From assembly GCA_035544895.1 (NCBI GenBank), contig DASZZM010000103.1:1-64000 (forward strand): a DNA stretch of 64,000 nucleotides, written 5' to 3'. The stretch is from JASLEW01 sp035544895 (GTDB lineage: Bacteria; Acidobacteriota; Thermoanaerobaculia; Multivoradales; UBA5704). Below the pieces are notes generated by a model, which was not told where the DNA came from, ran no database searches, and saw only the letters and a list, made by a program, of their open reading frames with translations. Positions 20,598 through 30,716 of the stretch are shown here, piece by piece (position 1 is the first letter of the stretch; each line of letters starts with the position of its first letter). Position numbers and translations under genes: made by a program.

Positions 20598-23000
20598 ATG
20601 AAGCTGCGCGAGAGCCTGCGCCGCCACCGCAAGGACCAGCGGCTGATCGTCGGCGGGCTGGCCGTCCTCCTGCTGCTGCTCACCGCGCCGTTCTATCTGT
20701 TCTTGCGCGAGCGCGACCTGCCGTCCTTCCTGGTCACCAACCGCCTGCTGCTCTTCATCCTGTGGTACGTCAACGTCGTCCTCGTCCTCGCCGTCGCCTT
20801 CGTCCTGCTGCGCAACCTTTTCAAGTTGCTCATCGAGCGGCGCAACCGCATCCTCGGATCGACGTTCAAGTTCAAGCTGGTGGCGACCTACGTGGGCCTG
20901 TCGTTGATCCCGGTGCTGCTGCTGTTCGCCATTGCCACCGAGCTGCTGCAGGGCTCGATCGAGCGCTGGTTCAACACGCCGTTGCAACCGGTGCTCGAGC
21001 GCGGCAGCTCGGTGGCCCAAGCGCTCTACGACCGGATCAAGCAGCACAACGTCCGCGACGCCGCGCGCGTGCTGCGCGAGATCTCGGCGCTGGACCTGCG
21101 GCGGCCCGAGGAGCGGCCGCGGCTGCTGCGCCGCATGAGGGAGCTGCTCGCCGAGCTGCATCTCGACCTGCTGTCGATCTACGAAGGAACCGAGTTCGTG
21201 CATGGAGTGCTCAATCCGCAGTCCGGCCTCGCCAACCTGCCGGAGCCTCGGCGCTCGTTCCTCGAAGAGGCGGCGGAGGAAGGAGAGGCGAAGCTGATCG
21301 ACACGCCGCCGGGTGGGCGGGGGCGGCTGATCTACGGCGCGGTGGCGGCGACGCGTGTCCCCGGCGCGGACATGCGCATTCCCGGCGCGGCCATGCGCGC
21401 GCCCGGCGCGACCATGCGCGCCGGCACCAACGCCGCCGGGCGGACGGCTGCGGCGGCGGACGGTTCTCGCAAGTCCAATAAAGGCCGGATCTCGGGCGGC
21501 GGGGCAGGCAGGGCGGCTCCCGGCAAGGTGGCGGCGAGCGCGCCTGCGCTCGCGGGCGAGCGGCCGCCGGTCGTGGTGGTGGCCGCGACACTCCTCGATC
21601 CCGCCCTGGCCGAGCGCAGCAGCCGTCTGATCGACGACTTCCAGAGCTACCGTCAGCTCCTGGTACAGAAAGACGACCTGCGCGCCAGCCACCTGCTGAT
21701 CTTCCTCATGGTCACCCTCTTGATCCTTCTCGCCTCGTCCTGGGTGGGACAGTACCTGGCGCGGCGGGTGACCGTGCCCATCCAGGCGCTCGCCGAGGGG
21801 ACGCGGCGGATCAGCGAGGGCGACCTGTCGCACCGCGTCGACGTCCAGGCCGACGACGAGCTGGGAGTGCTGGTCGGCTCGTTCAACCGCATGACCGGGG
21901 AGCTGGCGCGCAGCAAGGAGCTGCTCGAGCGCGGCAACATGGAGCTCACCGCCAGCAATCAGCGGCTGGCCGGCGAGCGGGCGCTGATCGGGGCGGTCTT
22001 GCAGAGCGTCGCCGCGGGGGTCGTCTCGATCGACTCGCAAGGCAGGATCTTTACCTGCAACGAGGCGGCGCTCAACATGCTGCGCCAGTCCGAGCGAGAG
22101 GTCGTCGGCCGGCTGGTCGAGGAAGCCTGGAGCGATCCCGAGCGCGGCAAGATCGCCGCCCTTCTGCACGAGGGGCGGCCGGGCGGGAGGGTGAGCAAAG
22201 AGGTGCATCTCATGCTGGGTGGCGAATGGAAGAGCTTCGAGGCCAAGGTGACCGCGATCGAAGGAGGCCCCGGCGGCGGCCCGCCGCGCGGCCGCGTGCT
22301 GGTCATCGAAGACCTCACCGAGCTGATCAAGGCGCAGCAGCTCGCGGCCTGGAACGAGGCGGCGCGGCGCATCGCGCACGAGATCAAGAACCCGCTCACC
22401 CCGATCCGGCTGGCCGCCGAGCGGATGCTCAAGAAGCACCGGCAGGGCGACGCCGGCCTGGGCAAGGCGCTCGAAGAAGGCGTCGACATCATCGTGCGCG
22501 AAGTCGGCACCCTGCAGGCCATGGTCGACGAGTTCTCGCGCTACGCCCGCATGCCCCGGCCGCGGCCCGTCCAGGTCGATCTCCCGCGGCTGCTCGGCGA
22601 GACGCTCCACCTCTATCGCAACCTCAAGCCCGGCGTCGAGGTGGAGGGGCGGCTCAACGGCGACCTGTCACGCGTCGTGCTCGACGGAGAACAGATCAAG
22701 CGCGCGCTGATCAACCTGCTCGACAACGCGGTCGAGGCGACCGACGCGCCGGGGCAAGTGACGGTCTCCGCCCACTCCGACGACGGCCGGCTTTCGATCC
22801 AGGTCGCCGACACCGGCCGCGGCATCCCGCCGGAAGCGAAAGAAAAGCTTTTCCTGCCGTATTTCTCGACCAAGGGCCGCGGCACCGGGCTGGGGCTCGC
22901 GATCGTCTATCGCATCGTCACCGATCACCACGGCTCGATCCGCGTCGAAGATAATGAGCCGCGCGGAACGGTGTTTACCCTCGAGCTGCCGACCGCCTAG
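20598..23000 (+). CDS. NtrY-like membrane sensor histidine kinase
   Basis: An 800-residue kinase. The N-terminus has three membrane segments (about 15-35, 50-75, 95-115), a periplasmic region, another membrane segment (about 365-385), HAMP (VTVPIQALAEGTRRISEGD region), PAS (about 450-560), HisKA with phospho-acceptor His about 594 (RIAHEIKNPLTPIRL) and a GHKL domain (NLLDNAVEA, DTGRGIPPE, GTGLGLAIV). A low-complexity insert at about 255-320 contains a 21-base tandem repeat. Its stop TAG is the first base triplet of a repeat element that separates it from the sigma-54 response regulator, its likely partner. Confidence 0.93.
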   Translation: MKLRESLRRHRKDQRLIVGGLAVLLLLLTAPFYLFLRERDLPSFLVTNRLLLFILWYVNVVLVLAVAFVLLRNLFKLLIERRNRILGSTFKFKLVATYVGLSLIPVLLLFAIATELLQGSIERWFNTPLQPVLERGSSVAQALYDRIKQHNVRDAARVLREISALDLRRPEERPRLLRRMRELLAELHLDLLSIYEGTEFVHGVLNPQSGLANLPEPRRSFLEEAAEEGEAKLIDTPPGGRGRLIYGAVAATRVPGADMRIPGAAMRAPGATMRAGTNAAGRTAAAADGSRKSNKGRISGGGAGRAAPGKVAASAPALAGERPPVVVVAATLLDPALAERSSRLIDDFQSYRQLLVQKDDLRASHLLIFLMVTLLILLASSWVGQYLARRVTVPIQALAEGTRRISEGDLSHRVDVQADDELGVLVGSFNRMTGELARSKELLERGNMELTASNQRLAGERALIGAVLQSVAAGVVSIDSQGRIFTCNEAALNMLRQSEREVVGRLVEEAWSDPERGKIAALLHEGRPGGRVSKEVHLMLGGEWKSFEAKVTAIEGGPGGGPPRGRVLVIEDLTELIKAQQLAAWNEAARRIAHEIKNPLTPIRLAAERMLKKHRQGDAGLGKALEEGVDIIVREVGTLQAMVDEFSRYARMPRPRPVQVDLPRLLGETLHLYRNLKPGVEVEGRLNGDLSRVVLDGEQIKRALINLLDNAVEATDAPGQVTVSAHSDDGRLSIQVADTGRGIPPEAKEKLFLPYFSTKGRGTGLGLAIVYRIVTDHHGSIRVEDNEPRGTVFTLELPTA
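21360..21422 (+). repeat. 21-base tandem repeat in kinase sensor region
   Basis: Three units (21360, 21381, 21402) encode PGADMRI, PGAAMRA and PGATMRA in the periplasmic part of the kinase. The surrounding residues are Ala/Gly-rich and poorly structured. Confidence 0.8.
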
Positions 23001-23161
23001 TGTCCCGCTCGGTCAATTCGCATGGCAATCGCGCAGCGGATCCGCGGTCCTGGCAAGGCGTCGCCGACGAGGCGTACCGGGGAGTACGTCGAGGAGGCGC
23101 AACGAAGCCAGGGCCGCGGAGACCAAGCGAGTGGTATGCGAATTAACCGAGCGGGACACTA
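22998..23161. mobile_element. TAGTGTCCCG inverted-repeat element, copy 1
   Basis: A 164-base element with 26-base terminal inverted repeats (22998-23023 and 23136-23161) that match at 25 of 26 positions and start TAGTGTCCCGCTCGG. The interior has CCTGGC (23049) pairing with GCCAGG (23107) and a five-pair hairpin CGTAC/GTACG (23073-23088) with loop CGGGGA. It fills the gap between the kinase and its regulator, supplies the kinase stop codon and ends ten bases before the regulator GTG. TA lies at each end, as with IS630/Tc1-mariner-type target sites; no transposase is encoded. A second copy lies at 46401-46603. Confidence 0.8.
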
Positions 23162-23171
23162 GAATCGTCCT

Positions 23172-24554
<1,383 letters not shown>

Positions 24555-24561
24555 TCCGCTC

Positions 24562-25038
24562 ATGAGCCCGCCGCCCCAGCCGCGCATCGAAGCCGATCTG
24601 AAAGCCGCCCTCAAGGCCGGGGAGAAGGAGAAGCTGCAGACTCTGCGGCTGCTCCTGGCCGAGATCAAGAACGAGCGCATCCGGCGCGGCGGCGAGGTCG
24701 ACGAGGCCGGGTTCATCGCGCTGCTGCGCCGGGCGATCAAGCAGCGCGAGGAGGCGGCGGAGCAATTCCGCAAGGGGAACCGCGAGGAGCTCGCCGCCAA
24801 GGAGGGGAGGGAGGCCTCCATCCTCGCCGCCTACCTGCCGGCGCAAGCCGGCGAGGCCGAGATCCGCGCCGCCATCGAGGGGCTGCTGGCTCAGCTGGCG
24901 GAGCGCGGGGTCTCCGGCCCTCCGGCCATCGGCCCGATCATGAAAGAGATGCTCGCCCGCTTCGGCGGGACCGCGGAACCTGCCACGATCAACCGCATCG
25001 CGCGCCAGGTGATCGCGGGTCCGCCCGCTTCCGGTTGA
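24562..25038 (+). CDS. GatB/YqeY-domain protein
   Basis: A 158-residue YqeY-family protein, resembling the tRNA-binding tail of GatB. Typical features are LKAALKAGEKEKLQTLRLL, the KQREEAAEQFRKGNREEL helix and EASILAAYLPAQ. It starts eight bases after the response regulator and its stop overlaps the selB start (TGATG). A TATAAT at 24550 would make a leaderless transcript but lacks a -35. Exact function of the family is unsettled. Confidence 0.9.
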   Translation: MSPPPQPRIEADLKAALKAGEKEKLQTLRLLLAEIKNERIRRGGEVDEAGFIALLRRAIKQREEAAEQFRKGNREELAAKEGREASILAAYLPAQAGEAEIRAAIEGLLAQLAERGVSGPPAIGPIMKEMLARFGGTAEPATINRIARQVIAGPPASG

Positions 25039-26987
25039 TGCTGCGGGCCATCGTCGGCACCGCCGGCCACGTCGATCACGGCAAGACCAGCCTGGTCCTG
25101 GCCTTGACCGGCATCGATTGCGACCGCTGGGCCGAGGAGAAGGCACGCGGCATCACGATCGACCTCGGGTTTGCCCACCTGACCACGGAAGAGCTGCAGC
25201 TCGGCTTCGTCGACGTCCCCGGACACGAGCGCTTCCTGCACAACGCGCTGGCCGGGCTGGGCGGCATCCGCGTGATGCTGCTGGTGGTGGCGGCGGACGA
25301 GGGAGTCAAGCCGCAGACCCGCGAGCACCTCGCCATCTGCTCGCTGCTCGGCATCCCCGCCGCCCTGGTGGCGCTCAACAAGATCGACCTGGTCTCGCCC
25401 GACCTCCTCGAGCTGGCCCATCTCGAGATCGCGGACCTCCTCGCCGGCACCCCTTTCGCCGGCGCGTCCGTGCTGCCGGTGTCGAGCGTCACCGGCGAAG
25501 GCATCCCCGAGCTCAGGCGCGCGCTGCTCGACCTGGCCGGCCGCCACGGCCTGGGCAGCGCCGGGCCTGGCGCCGCCACACAGCCGGCCCGCCTGCCCAT
25601 CGACCGCGCCTTCCACCTCAAGGGGCTCGGGGTGGTGGTCACCGGCACGCTCGCGGGCGGCTCGATCCGTCCCGGCGACAGCCTGGAGGTCGTGCCGCAG
25701 CCGCAGGGCAGTGACGGCCGGGTGCGGGTGCGCAGCGTCCAGGTGCACGGACAGGCGCGCGGTCAGGCCGCGGCCGGCGAGCGCACCTCGCTACAGCTGA
25801 CCGGCGCGGCCCTCGGCGAGCTGCGCCGTGGCGTGCAGCTCGGCCAGCCCGGCGTCTTCGCCGCGACGACCAGCCTGCTTGGCCGTTTCACCCTGCTGGC
25901 CGACGCGCCGGCGCCGCTGCGCGGCTTCGTGCCGGTGCGGTTGCACCTCGGGACCGCCGAGGTCATCGGCCGGCTGCGGCCGCTGGCGCCCGGCGGTCTC
26001 GCCCCGGGCGAGACTGGCGCGGTCGAGATCCGCCTCGAAGCGCCGGTGGCGGCGGTGCGCGGCGACCGCGCCATTGTCCGCCGGCCCTCGCCCGCCACCA
26101 CACTGGGCGGCGGCGAGGTGCTCGACCCGCGCTGGCGGCGCCACCGTGGTGCGATGCTGGCCCAGGCCCTCGCCGCGCTGGCGGCGGGCCTGCCCGAGGC
26201 GCTGGCCTTCTGGGCCCAGGAGGCCGGAGAGCGGGGCATCGAGGCCGAGGAGGCGGCGCGCCGGCTGGGCTGGCCTGCCGAGCGCGCCGCGGCCGAGCTC
26301 GCCGCGCTGGCCGGCCGGCAGCGCCTGATCGAGGTGGCCGCGGGGCCCGGCCACGGGCGGCGCTGGATCACCCCGGCAGCGGTGGAACGCGTCTGCCAGC
26401 GCGCCGGCCGGGTGCTCCGCGACTATTTCCAGAAGGAGCGCCTGGCCGAGGCGATGCCCAAGGCCGAGGCGGCGCGGCGCATCCTGCGCGGCCGCGCGGC
26501 GGAGCTGGCCGCGGTCTATTTCGCCTGGTTGGAGGCGCAGAAGGTGCTCGCCGTACAGGGCGACCAGGTGACCCTGCCGGGGCGCAGCGCGCAGCTCACC
26601 GGCGAGGAGTCCCGCCTGTCGGCGGCGGTGGTGGAGCGCTTCGAGAGCGCAGGCCTGGCGCCGCCGTCCCCCGCGGAGCTGCAGCAGGCCTTGGGCGCCA
26701 AGCCACAGATCCTGGAAGGGGTGGTGCGCCACCTGGTGGCGCGCGGGCGGCTGGTGCGCCTGCCGAGCGGCCTGGTGCTGGCCGCCGAGGCGCTGGCGCA
26801 GATGCGGCGCGAGCTGCTGGCGTCTTCCTGGGACCGTTTTTCCGTCTCTGATTTCAAGGACCGCTTCGGCCTCACCCGCAAGTGGGCGATCCCGCTGCTC
26901 GAGCACCTCGACTCGACGGGAGCCACGCGCCGCCTCGGCGACGACCGGATCGTGGTGAGGACCATGCCGGCAGAAGGAGCGCGATGA
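25038..26987 (+). CDS. selB: SelB selenocysteine-specific elongation factor
   Basis: A 649-residue GTPase that brings Sec-tRNA to recoded UGA codons. G motifs are intact: GHVDHGKTS (about 9-17), the SelB-type EEKARGITIDLGFA, DVPGHE and NKID. Domains II-III follow, and the C-terminal third has the winged-helix repeats that bind SECIS RNA (ending DFKDRFGLTRKWAIPLLEHLD before the last 20 residues). The ATG overlaps the YqeY stop. selA, selD, selC and any clear selenoprotein are outside the window. Confidence 0.96.
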   Translation: MLRAIVGTAGHVDHGKTSLVLALTGIDCDRWAEEKARGITIDLGFAHLTTEELQLGFVDVPGHERFLHNALAGLGGIRVMLLVVAADEGVKPQTREHLAICSLLGIPAALVALNKIDLVSPDLLELAHLEIADLLAGTPFAGASVLPVSSVTGEGIPELRRALLDLAGRHGLGSAGPGAATQPARLPIDRAFHLKGLGVVVTGTLAGGSIRPGDSLEVVPQPQGSDGRVRVRSVQVHGQARGQAAAGERTSLQLTGAALGELRRGVQLGQPGVFAATTSLLGRFTLLADAPAPLRGFVPVRLHLGTAEVIGRLRPLAPGGLAPGETGAVEIRLEAPVAAVRGDRAIVRRPSPATTLGGGEVLDPRWRRHRGAMLAQALAALAAGLPEALAFWAQEAGERGIEAEEAARRLGWPAERAAAELAALAGRQRLIEVAAGPGHGRRWITPAAVERVCQRAGRVLRDYFQKERLAEAMPKAEAARRILRGRAAELAAVYFAWLEAQKVLAVQGDQVTLPGRSAQLTGEESRLSAAVVERFESAGLAPPSPAELQQALGAKPQILEGVVRHLVARGRLVRLPSGLVLAAEALAQMRRELLASSWDRFSVSDFKDRFGLTRKWAIPLLEHLDSTGATRRLGDDRIVVRTMPAEGAR

Positions 26988-27358
26988 AGACGATTGCGGT
27001 AGTGGGGGCTTCGCGGGACAGACGAAAGTATGGCAACAAGTGTGTGCGGGCCTATGCGGCGGCAGGTTGGCGAGTGATCCCGGTGAACCCCGTGGAGAAG
27101 GAGATCGAAAGCCTGGAAGTGGCCGCGCGGCTGGGGGACGTTGGCGAAGCCCTGGACAGGATCAGCCTGTACCTGCCGCCGCCGGTGACCCTCGAGGTGC
27201 TTCCGGAGATCGCGGAGAAGGGGGCGGCAGAGGTGTGGTTCAACCCGGGATCGGCCGACCAGGCGGTGATCGCGGAGGCGCGGCGCCGTGGCCTTCCGGT
27301 GCGCAACGGATGCAGCATCGTCGATATCGGGATGAGCCCTGCGCAGTTCCCGGCGTAG
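26984..27358 (+). CDS. CoA-binding domain protein (YccU type)
   Basis: A 124-residue Rossmann-fold protein of the CoA_binding_2 family: VVGASRDRRKYGNKC at the nucleotide loop, VIPVNPVEKEIESLE, and WFNPGSADQAVIAEA with the final NGCSIV cysteine. Start overlaps selB stop (ATGA). Such proteins bind CoA; their exact role is not established. Confidence 0.9.
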   Translation: MKTIAVVGASRDRRKYGNKCVRAYAAAGWRVIPVNPVEKEIESLEVAARLGDVGEALDRISLYLPPPVTLEVLPEIAEKGAAEVWFNPGSADQAVIAEARRRGLPVRNGCSIVDIGMSPAQFPA

Positions 27359-27478
27359 TATTTCTTCTACAAGCAACAAATGATTTGGAGGGATACGGTT
27401 GAGGCGCTAGGCTAACTTGCGCCAGGCGCGGCTGGCCGATGACTTGGATGGCGACCTGGCGGCACTCGAGGAGACGAC

Positions 27479-30400
27479 ATGTTCCCGGTGCTCTTGCACC
27501 CAGACCTTTACCAGATGCTGCGGCTCAGCCGGCGCCCGGTGCGGGCGCGAGTGCGCAAGACGCTGTTGCGCCTGCGCGATGGCCACTGGGGCGGAGGAAC
27601 CCGGGTAAAGCGGCTGCGCGGGGTGGGCCGCCCGCTCTACGAGGCGCGCACCGATGACGGCGACCGGCTGCTGTTTACGGTGGCGCGCTCGGCGGCTGGC
27701 GACCATCCCGACAGGCTGGTTGCGCACCTCCAGGTCTGGGACCTGGTCGAGCACGACGACGTCGTGAGGGTGGCGCGGCGCAACCGCGCGCCCGAGGCTG
27801 AGTTCCTGGAGCTGGAGACCCTCGAAGAGTTCGAGATCCACGAGCCGCCGCCGCATCCCGAGGCGGAGCTCGACGAGATGCCGGCGGAGACCGCGCCGGG
27901 CGGCGCCGGGGTCCTGCTGCACTTCCTACTGCCGCCCGAGAGCTTCAAGCCGCGTTCCACCGAGGCGATCAATGGCGGCGTCCGCTGGTACCGCCTCGAT
28001 CCGGCCTGCCTGGCCGGCGAGGAGGACTTCCAGCGCCTGCTCGACGGCGGCGGCGAAGAGCTCGAGCTCAAGCTGACCCGCGAGCAGTACGAGGTGCTGC
28101 GCGCTCCAGGGCCGGTGCTCCTGGCCGGCAGCGCGGGAAGCGGCAAGACCACGATCGCCGCGCACCGGCTGCTCCAGGCGACGCGGGAGGCGGGCGGGCG
28201 GGCTCTCTTCCTGTCCTACAGCGGCGCCCTGGTCGAGCGCGCGCGCAGCCTGTACGGCGACCTGGCGGCCGCGGCGGCCTGCGCGCGCGGGCCTTCGGCC
28301 TCGATGTCTGAGGCGCTCGGCCGTTCGGCCTCAATGTCTGAGGCGCTCGGCCGTTCGGCCGAGATTAGCCCCGACTTCTTCAGCTTCGGGGACTTGTACC
28401 GGTCGATGGTGCCGCGCGAGTACCTGGAGCACCAGGCGCGCCCGATGAACGAGACGCTGTTCCGCGAGTGGTTCCGCAAGGCGGGGCGGCCACTCGATCC
28501 GGCTCTGGTGTGGGAGGAGCTGCGCAGCATCCTCAAGGGCGCCTGCCTGTCGCCGGCGCGGCCGATGCTTTCCGCCGAGGACTACTTCGAGCTGGGCAGG
28601 AAGCGCGCGCCGCTGTTCGTGGAGCTGCGGCCCGAGATCTACCGCATCGCGGAGCGCTACCAGGAGTGGCTGGCCGAGGAGGGGCGCTCGGACCGCATCG
28701 ACCTGTGCCGCCGGGCGCTCGCCGAGCTGCGCCGTCGCCGCGGCCCGCGCTACGACGTGGTGGTGTGCGACGAGGTGCAGGACCTCACCGAGATCGAAGT
28801 GTCTTTCGTGCTCGGGCTCTCGGCCCGGTCCGACCTCGCCGGCCTCCTGCTCGCCGGCGACACGCAGCAGATCGTCAACCCCAGCGGCTTTCGCTGGGCC
28901 GAGGTGCGACGCCTGGCCGCCCGTCACGGGCACGCCAGAACGGCGCCTCCGCTGCTTCGCCTGCAGCGCAACCTGCGCAGCGTGCGGCCGATCGTGGAGC
29001 TGGCCAATGCCCTGCTGCTGCTGCGCCGCGAGGTCTTCGGCCGCGGCGAGGAGGATGAGATCGAGGAGGCCGCCATCCAGGGGCCGGTGCCGATCGAGAT
29101 CCCGGCCGCGGAAGAGGAGGCGCTCGGCGCGATCAGCGGCTTCGGCCCGCGGTGCGTGGTGCTGACCCTCGACGACGAGGAGAGCGAGCGGCTGAGGCGG
29201 CGTCTCGACACCTCGCGCGTCTTGCACGTGCGCGAGGCCAAGGGACTGGAGTTCGAGACCGTCGTCCTGTGGAAGCTGCTCGGCCCGGACCGCGACCTGG
29301 TCGAGCGCTTCGCCCGCGGCGATGCCCGCCTCGAGCGGGAGGCGCGCTTCGCGCGCCTGCTGCGCCACCTCTACGTTGCCGCCACCCGCGCGCGGCGCCA
29401 CCTCGCCATCTACGAGGGAAGCGAGGCCCACTTCTTCTGGGGCCAGGGACGCTTCCACGGCCTCGTCGAACGGCAGGGGATCGAGAGCCTCTCTCATCTG
29501 CTGCGGCCCGGCGCCACGCCCGCCGACTGGTTGCAAGAGGGCGACTACTTTGCCGAGCGGGGCCACTTCCGGCAGGCCGCCGAGTGCTTCCGCCGCGCCG
29601 GCGCAAGCGACCGCGAGAGCGAGGCGCTGGCCCACGCCGGCGAGGCCATCGGGGACTGGAGAGGCGCGCTGGACCACTGGACCCGGCTCGGGGCGGCGTC
29701 CCGGGAAGCGCCCCTGCTCGAGCGCCTGGGCCGCCTGGAGGACGCCGCCCAGCGCTACCGCGAGGCCGGTCTCGCGCGGGACGCGCGGCGCTGCGAGCTG
29801 CTCCAGCTGGAGGGCGGCAAGGCTTGGAAGGAGGCCGCCCTGGGCTGGGAGGAGCTCGCCTGCCACGCGGACGCCGCGCGCTGCTGGAGCCAGGCGGGAG
29901 ACCGCCGGCGTGCAACGGCGGCGGAAGCGCGGGAAGCCGAGGCCGCCGGGGACCCGGCGGGGGCCGGGGCGCACTGGCTCGAGATCGCGGCCTGGCAGGA
30001 TGCGGCGCGCTGTTTTCGCGCCGCGGGAGACCAGGGCCGGACCGCCCTGGCCCTGGCCCGTCATCACGAGGCGGCCGGCGAATGGGCGGCGGCCGCCGCG
30101 TGCTTCCGCCGCGCCGGCGAGCGGTCGACCGCGGCGCGGTGCCGTGCGCGGGCGCACGAGGCGGCCGGCCGCCTGGGCCGCGCGGCGCGGATCTGGGAGC
30201 TCCTGGGCGAAGACGAGCGCGCGACCGAGCTGCTGGCGCGGGCGGAGCAGTGGCTGGCCGTCGCGCGGCTCGAAAGAGTCGGCGGCGGCGGCCGGCTCCT
30301 GCTGTCCAGGATCGGCGAGCTGCTGGCGCGGGGCGACTGGCGCGGCGCCGCCCCCTTGATCGCTGCCCGGCTCGAAGCCTTGCGTCCACGGCTTCCCCAG

Positions 30401-30679
30401 GTGCCCTGGTTCGTCGCCGGTGAGCAAGAGCGCCAGGCCTGGCACGAGCGCGGCAAGCTGCTCGCCCTCGAGCATCGCTGCGCCGCCCTGCGCGCCGAGG
30501 AAGAGCAGGCCTGGAGCCGTGCCGCCCGGCGCTGGCGCCAGGCTGGCGACTCGCCGCGCGCCGCCGAGGCCCTGCGCCGGCGCATCGAAGGGTTGCGCGA
30601 CCCGCGCCGGCGCGCCCGCGCCAGGGCGGCGGAAGCCGCCCAGGCGAGCGGCCCAGGGCGATCGAAAGGCGGAGCGTGA
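27479..30679 (+). CDS. SF1 (UvrD-like) helicase with RelE-like N-terminus and TPR-like tail
   Basis: A 1066-residue protein of unusual layout. Residues 1-100 resemble the RelE/ParE fold (RVKRLRGVGRPLYEAR, DRLLFTVAR, HDDVVRVARR). The SF1 helicase core spans about 195-680: Walker A GSAGSGKTT (217-225), motif II CDEVQDLTE (about 430), motif III LLAGDTQQIV and motif VI YVAATRARRHL (about 635). The last 370 residues are alanine-rich helical repeats with recurring AAxCFRRAG-type units, like TPR or HAT arrays. The order helicase then TPR recalls eukaryotic TRANK1. GAGGAG precedes the ATG. The zf-HC2-like/TPR protein follows 37 bases later. RNA or DNA substrate is unknown; defence or RNA repair are possibilities only. 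Confidence 0.82.
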   Translation: MFPVLLHPDLYQMLRLSRRPVRARVRKTLLRLRDGHWGGGTRVKRLRGVGRPLYEARTDDGDRLLFTVARSAAGDHPDRLVAHLQVWDLVEHDDVVRVARRNRAPEAEFLELETLEEFEIHEPPPHPEAELDEMPAETAPGGAGVLLHFLLPPESFKPRSTEAINGGVRWYRLDPACLAGEEDFQRLLDGGGEELELKLTREQYEVLRAPGPVLLAGSAGSGKTTIAAHRLLQATREAGGRALFLSYSGALVERARSLYGDLAAAAACARGPSASMSEALGRSASMSEALGRSAEISPDFFSFGDLYRSMVPREYLEHQARPMNETLFREWFRKAGRPLDPALVWEELRSILKGACLSPARPMLSAEDYFELGRKRAPLFVELRPEIYRIAERYQEWLAEEGRSDRIDLCRRALAELRRRRGPRYDVVVCDEVQDLTEIEVSFVLGLSARSDLAGLLLAGDTQQIVNPSGFRWAEVRRLAARHGHARTAPPLLRLQRNLRSVRPIVELANALLLLRREVFGRGEEDEIEEAAIQGPVPIEIPAAEEEALGAISGFGPRCVVLTLDDEESERLRRRLDTSRVLHVREAKGLEFETVVLWKLLGPDRDLVERFARGDARLEREARFARLLRHLYVAATRARRHLAIYEGSEAHFFWGQGRFHGLVERQGIESLSHLLRPGATPADWLQEGDYFAERGHFRQAAECFRRAGASDRESEALAHAGEAIGDWRGALDHWTRLGAASREAPLLERLGRLEDAAQRYREAGLARDARRCELLQLEGGKAWKEAALGWEELACHADAARCWSQAGDRRRATAAEAREAEAAGDPAGAGAHWLEIAAWQDAARCFRAAGDQGRTALALARHHEAAGEWAAAAACFRRAGERSTAARCRARAHEAAGRLGRAARIWELLGEDERATELLARAEQWLAVARLERVGGGGRLLLSRIGELLARGDWRGAAPLIAARLEALRPRLPQVPWFVAGEQERQAWHERGKLLALEHRCAALRAEEEQAWSRAARRWRQAGDSPRAAEALRRRIEGLRDPRRRARARAAEAAQASGPGRSKGGA
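28294..28360 (+). repeat. 30-base tandem duplication inside helicase
   Basis: Units at 28294-28323 and 28324-28353 differ at one base and are followed by a partial third. They encode SASMSEALGR twice, between helicase motifs I and II, with no frame change. Confidence 0.85.
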
Positions 30680-30716
30680 CGCCTGGCGAGAGCACCGGTC
30701 CTAACAAATCCGAGCC

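Noticed and set aside
26984..27478. selC (tRNA-Sec) next to selB
   Set aside because: The gap after the CoA-binding gene shows no tRNA-like fold or CCA-proximal stem.
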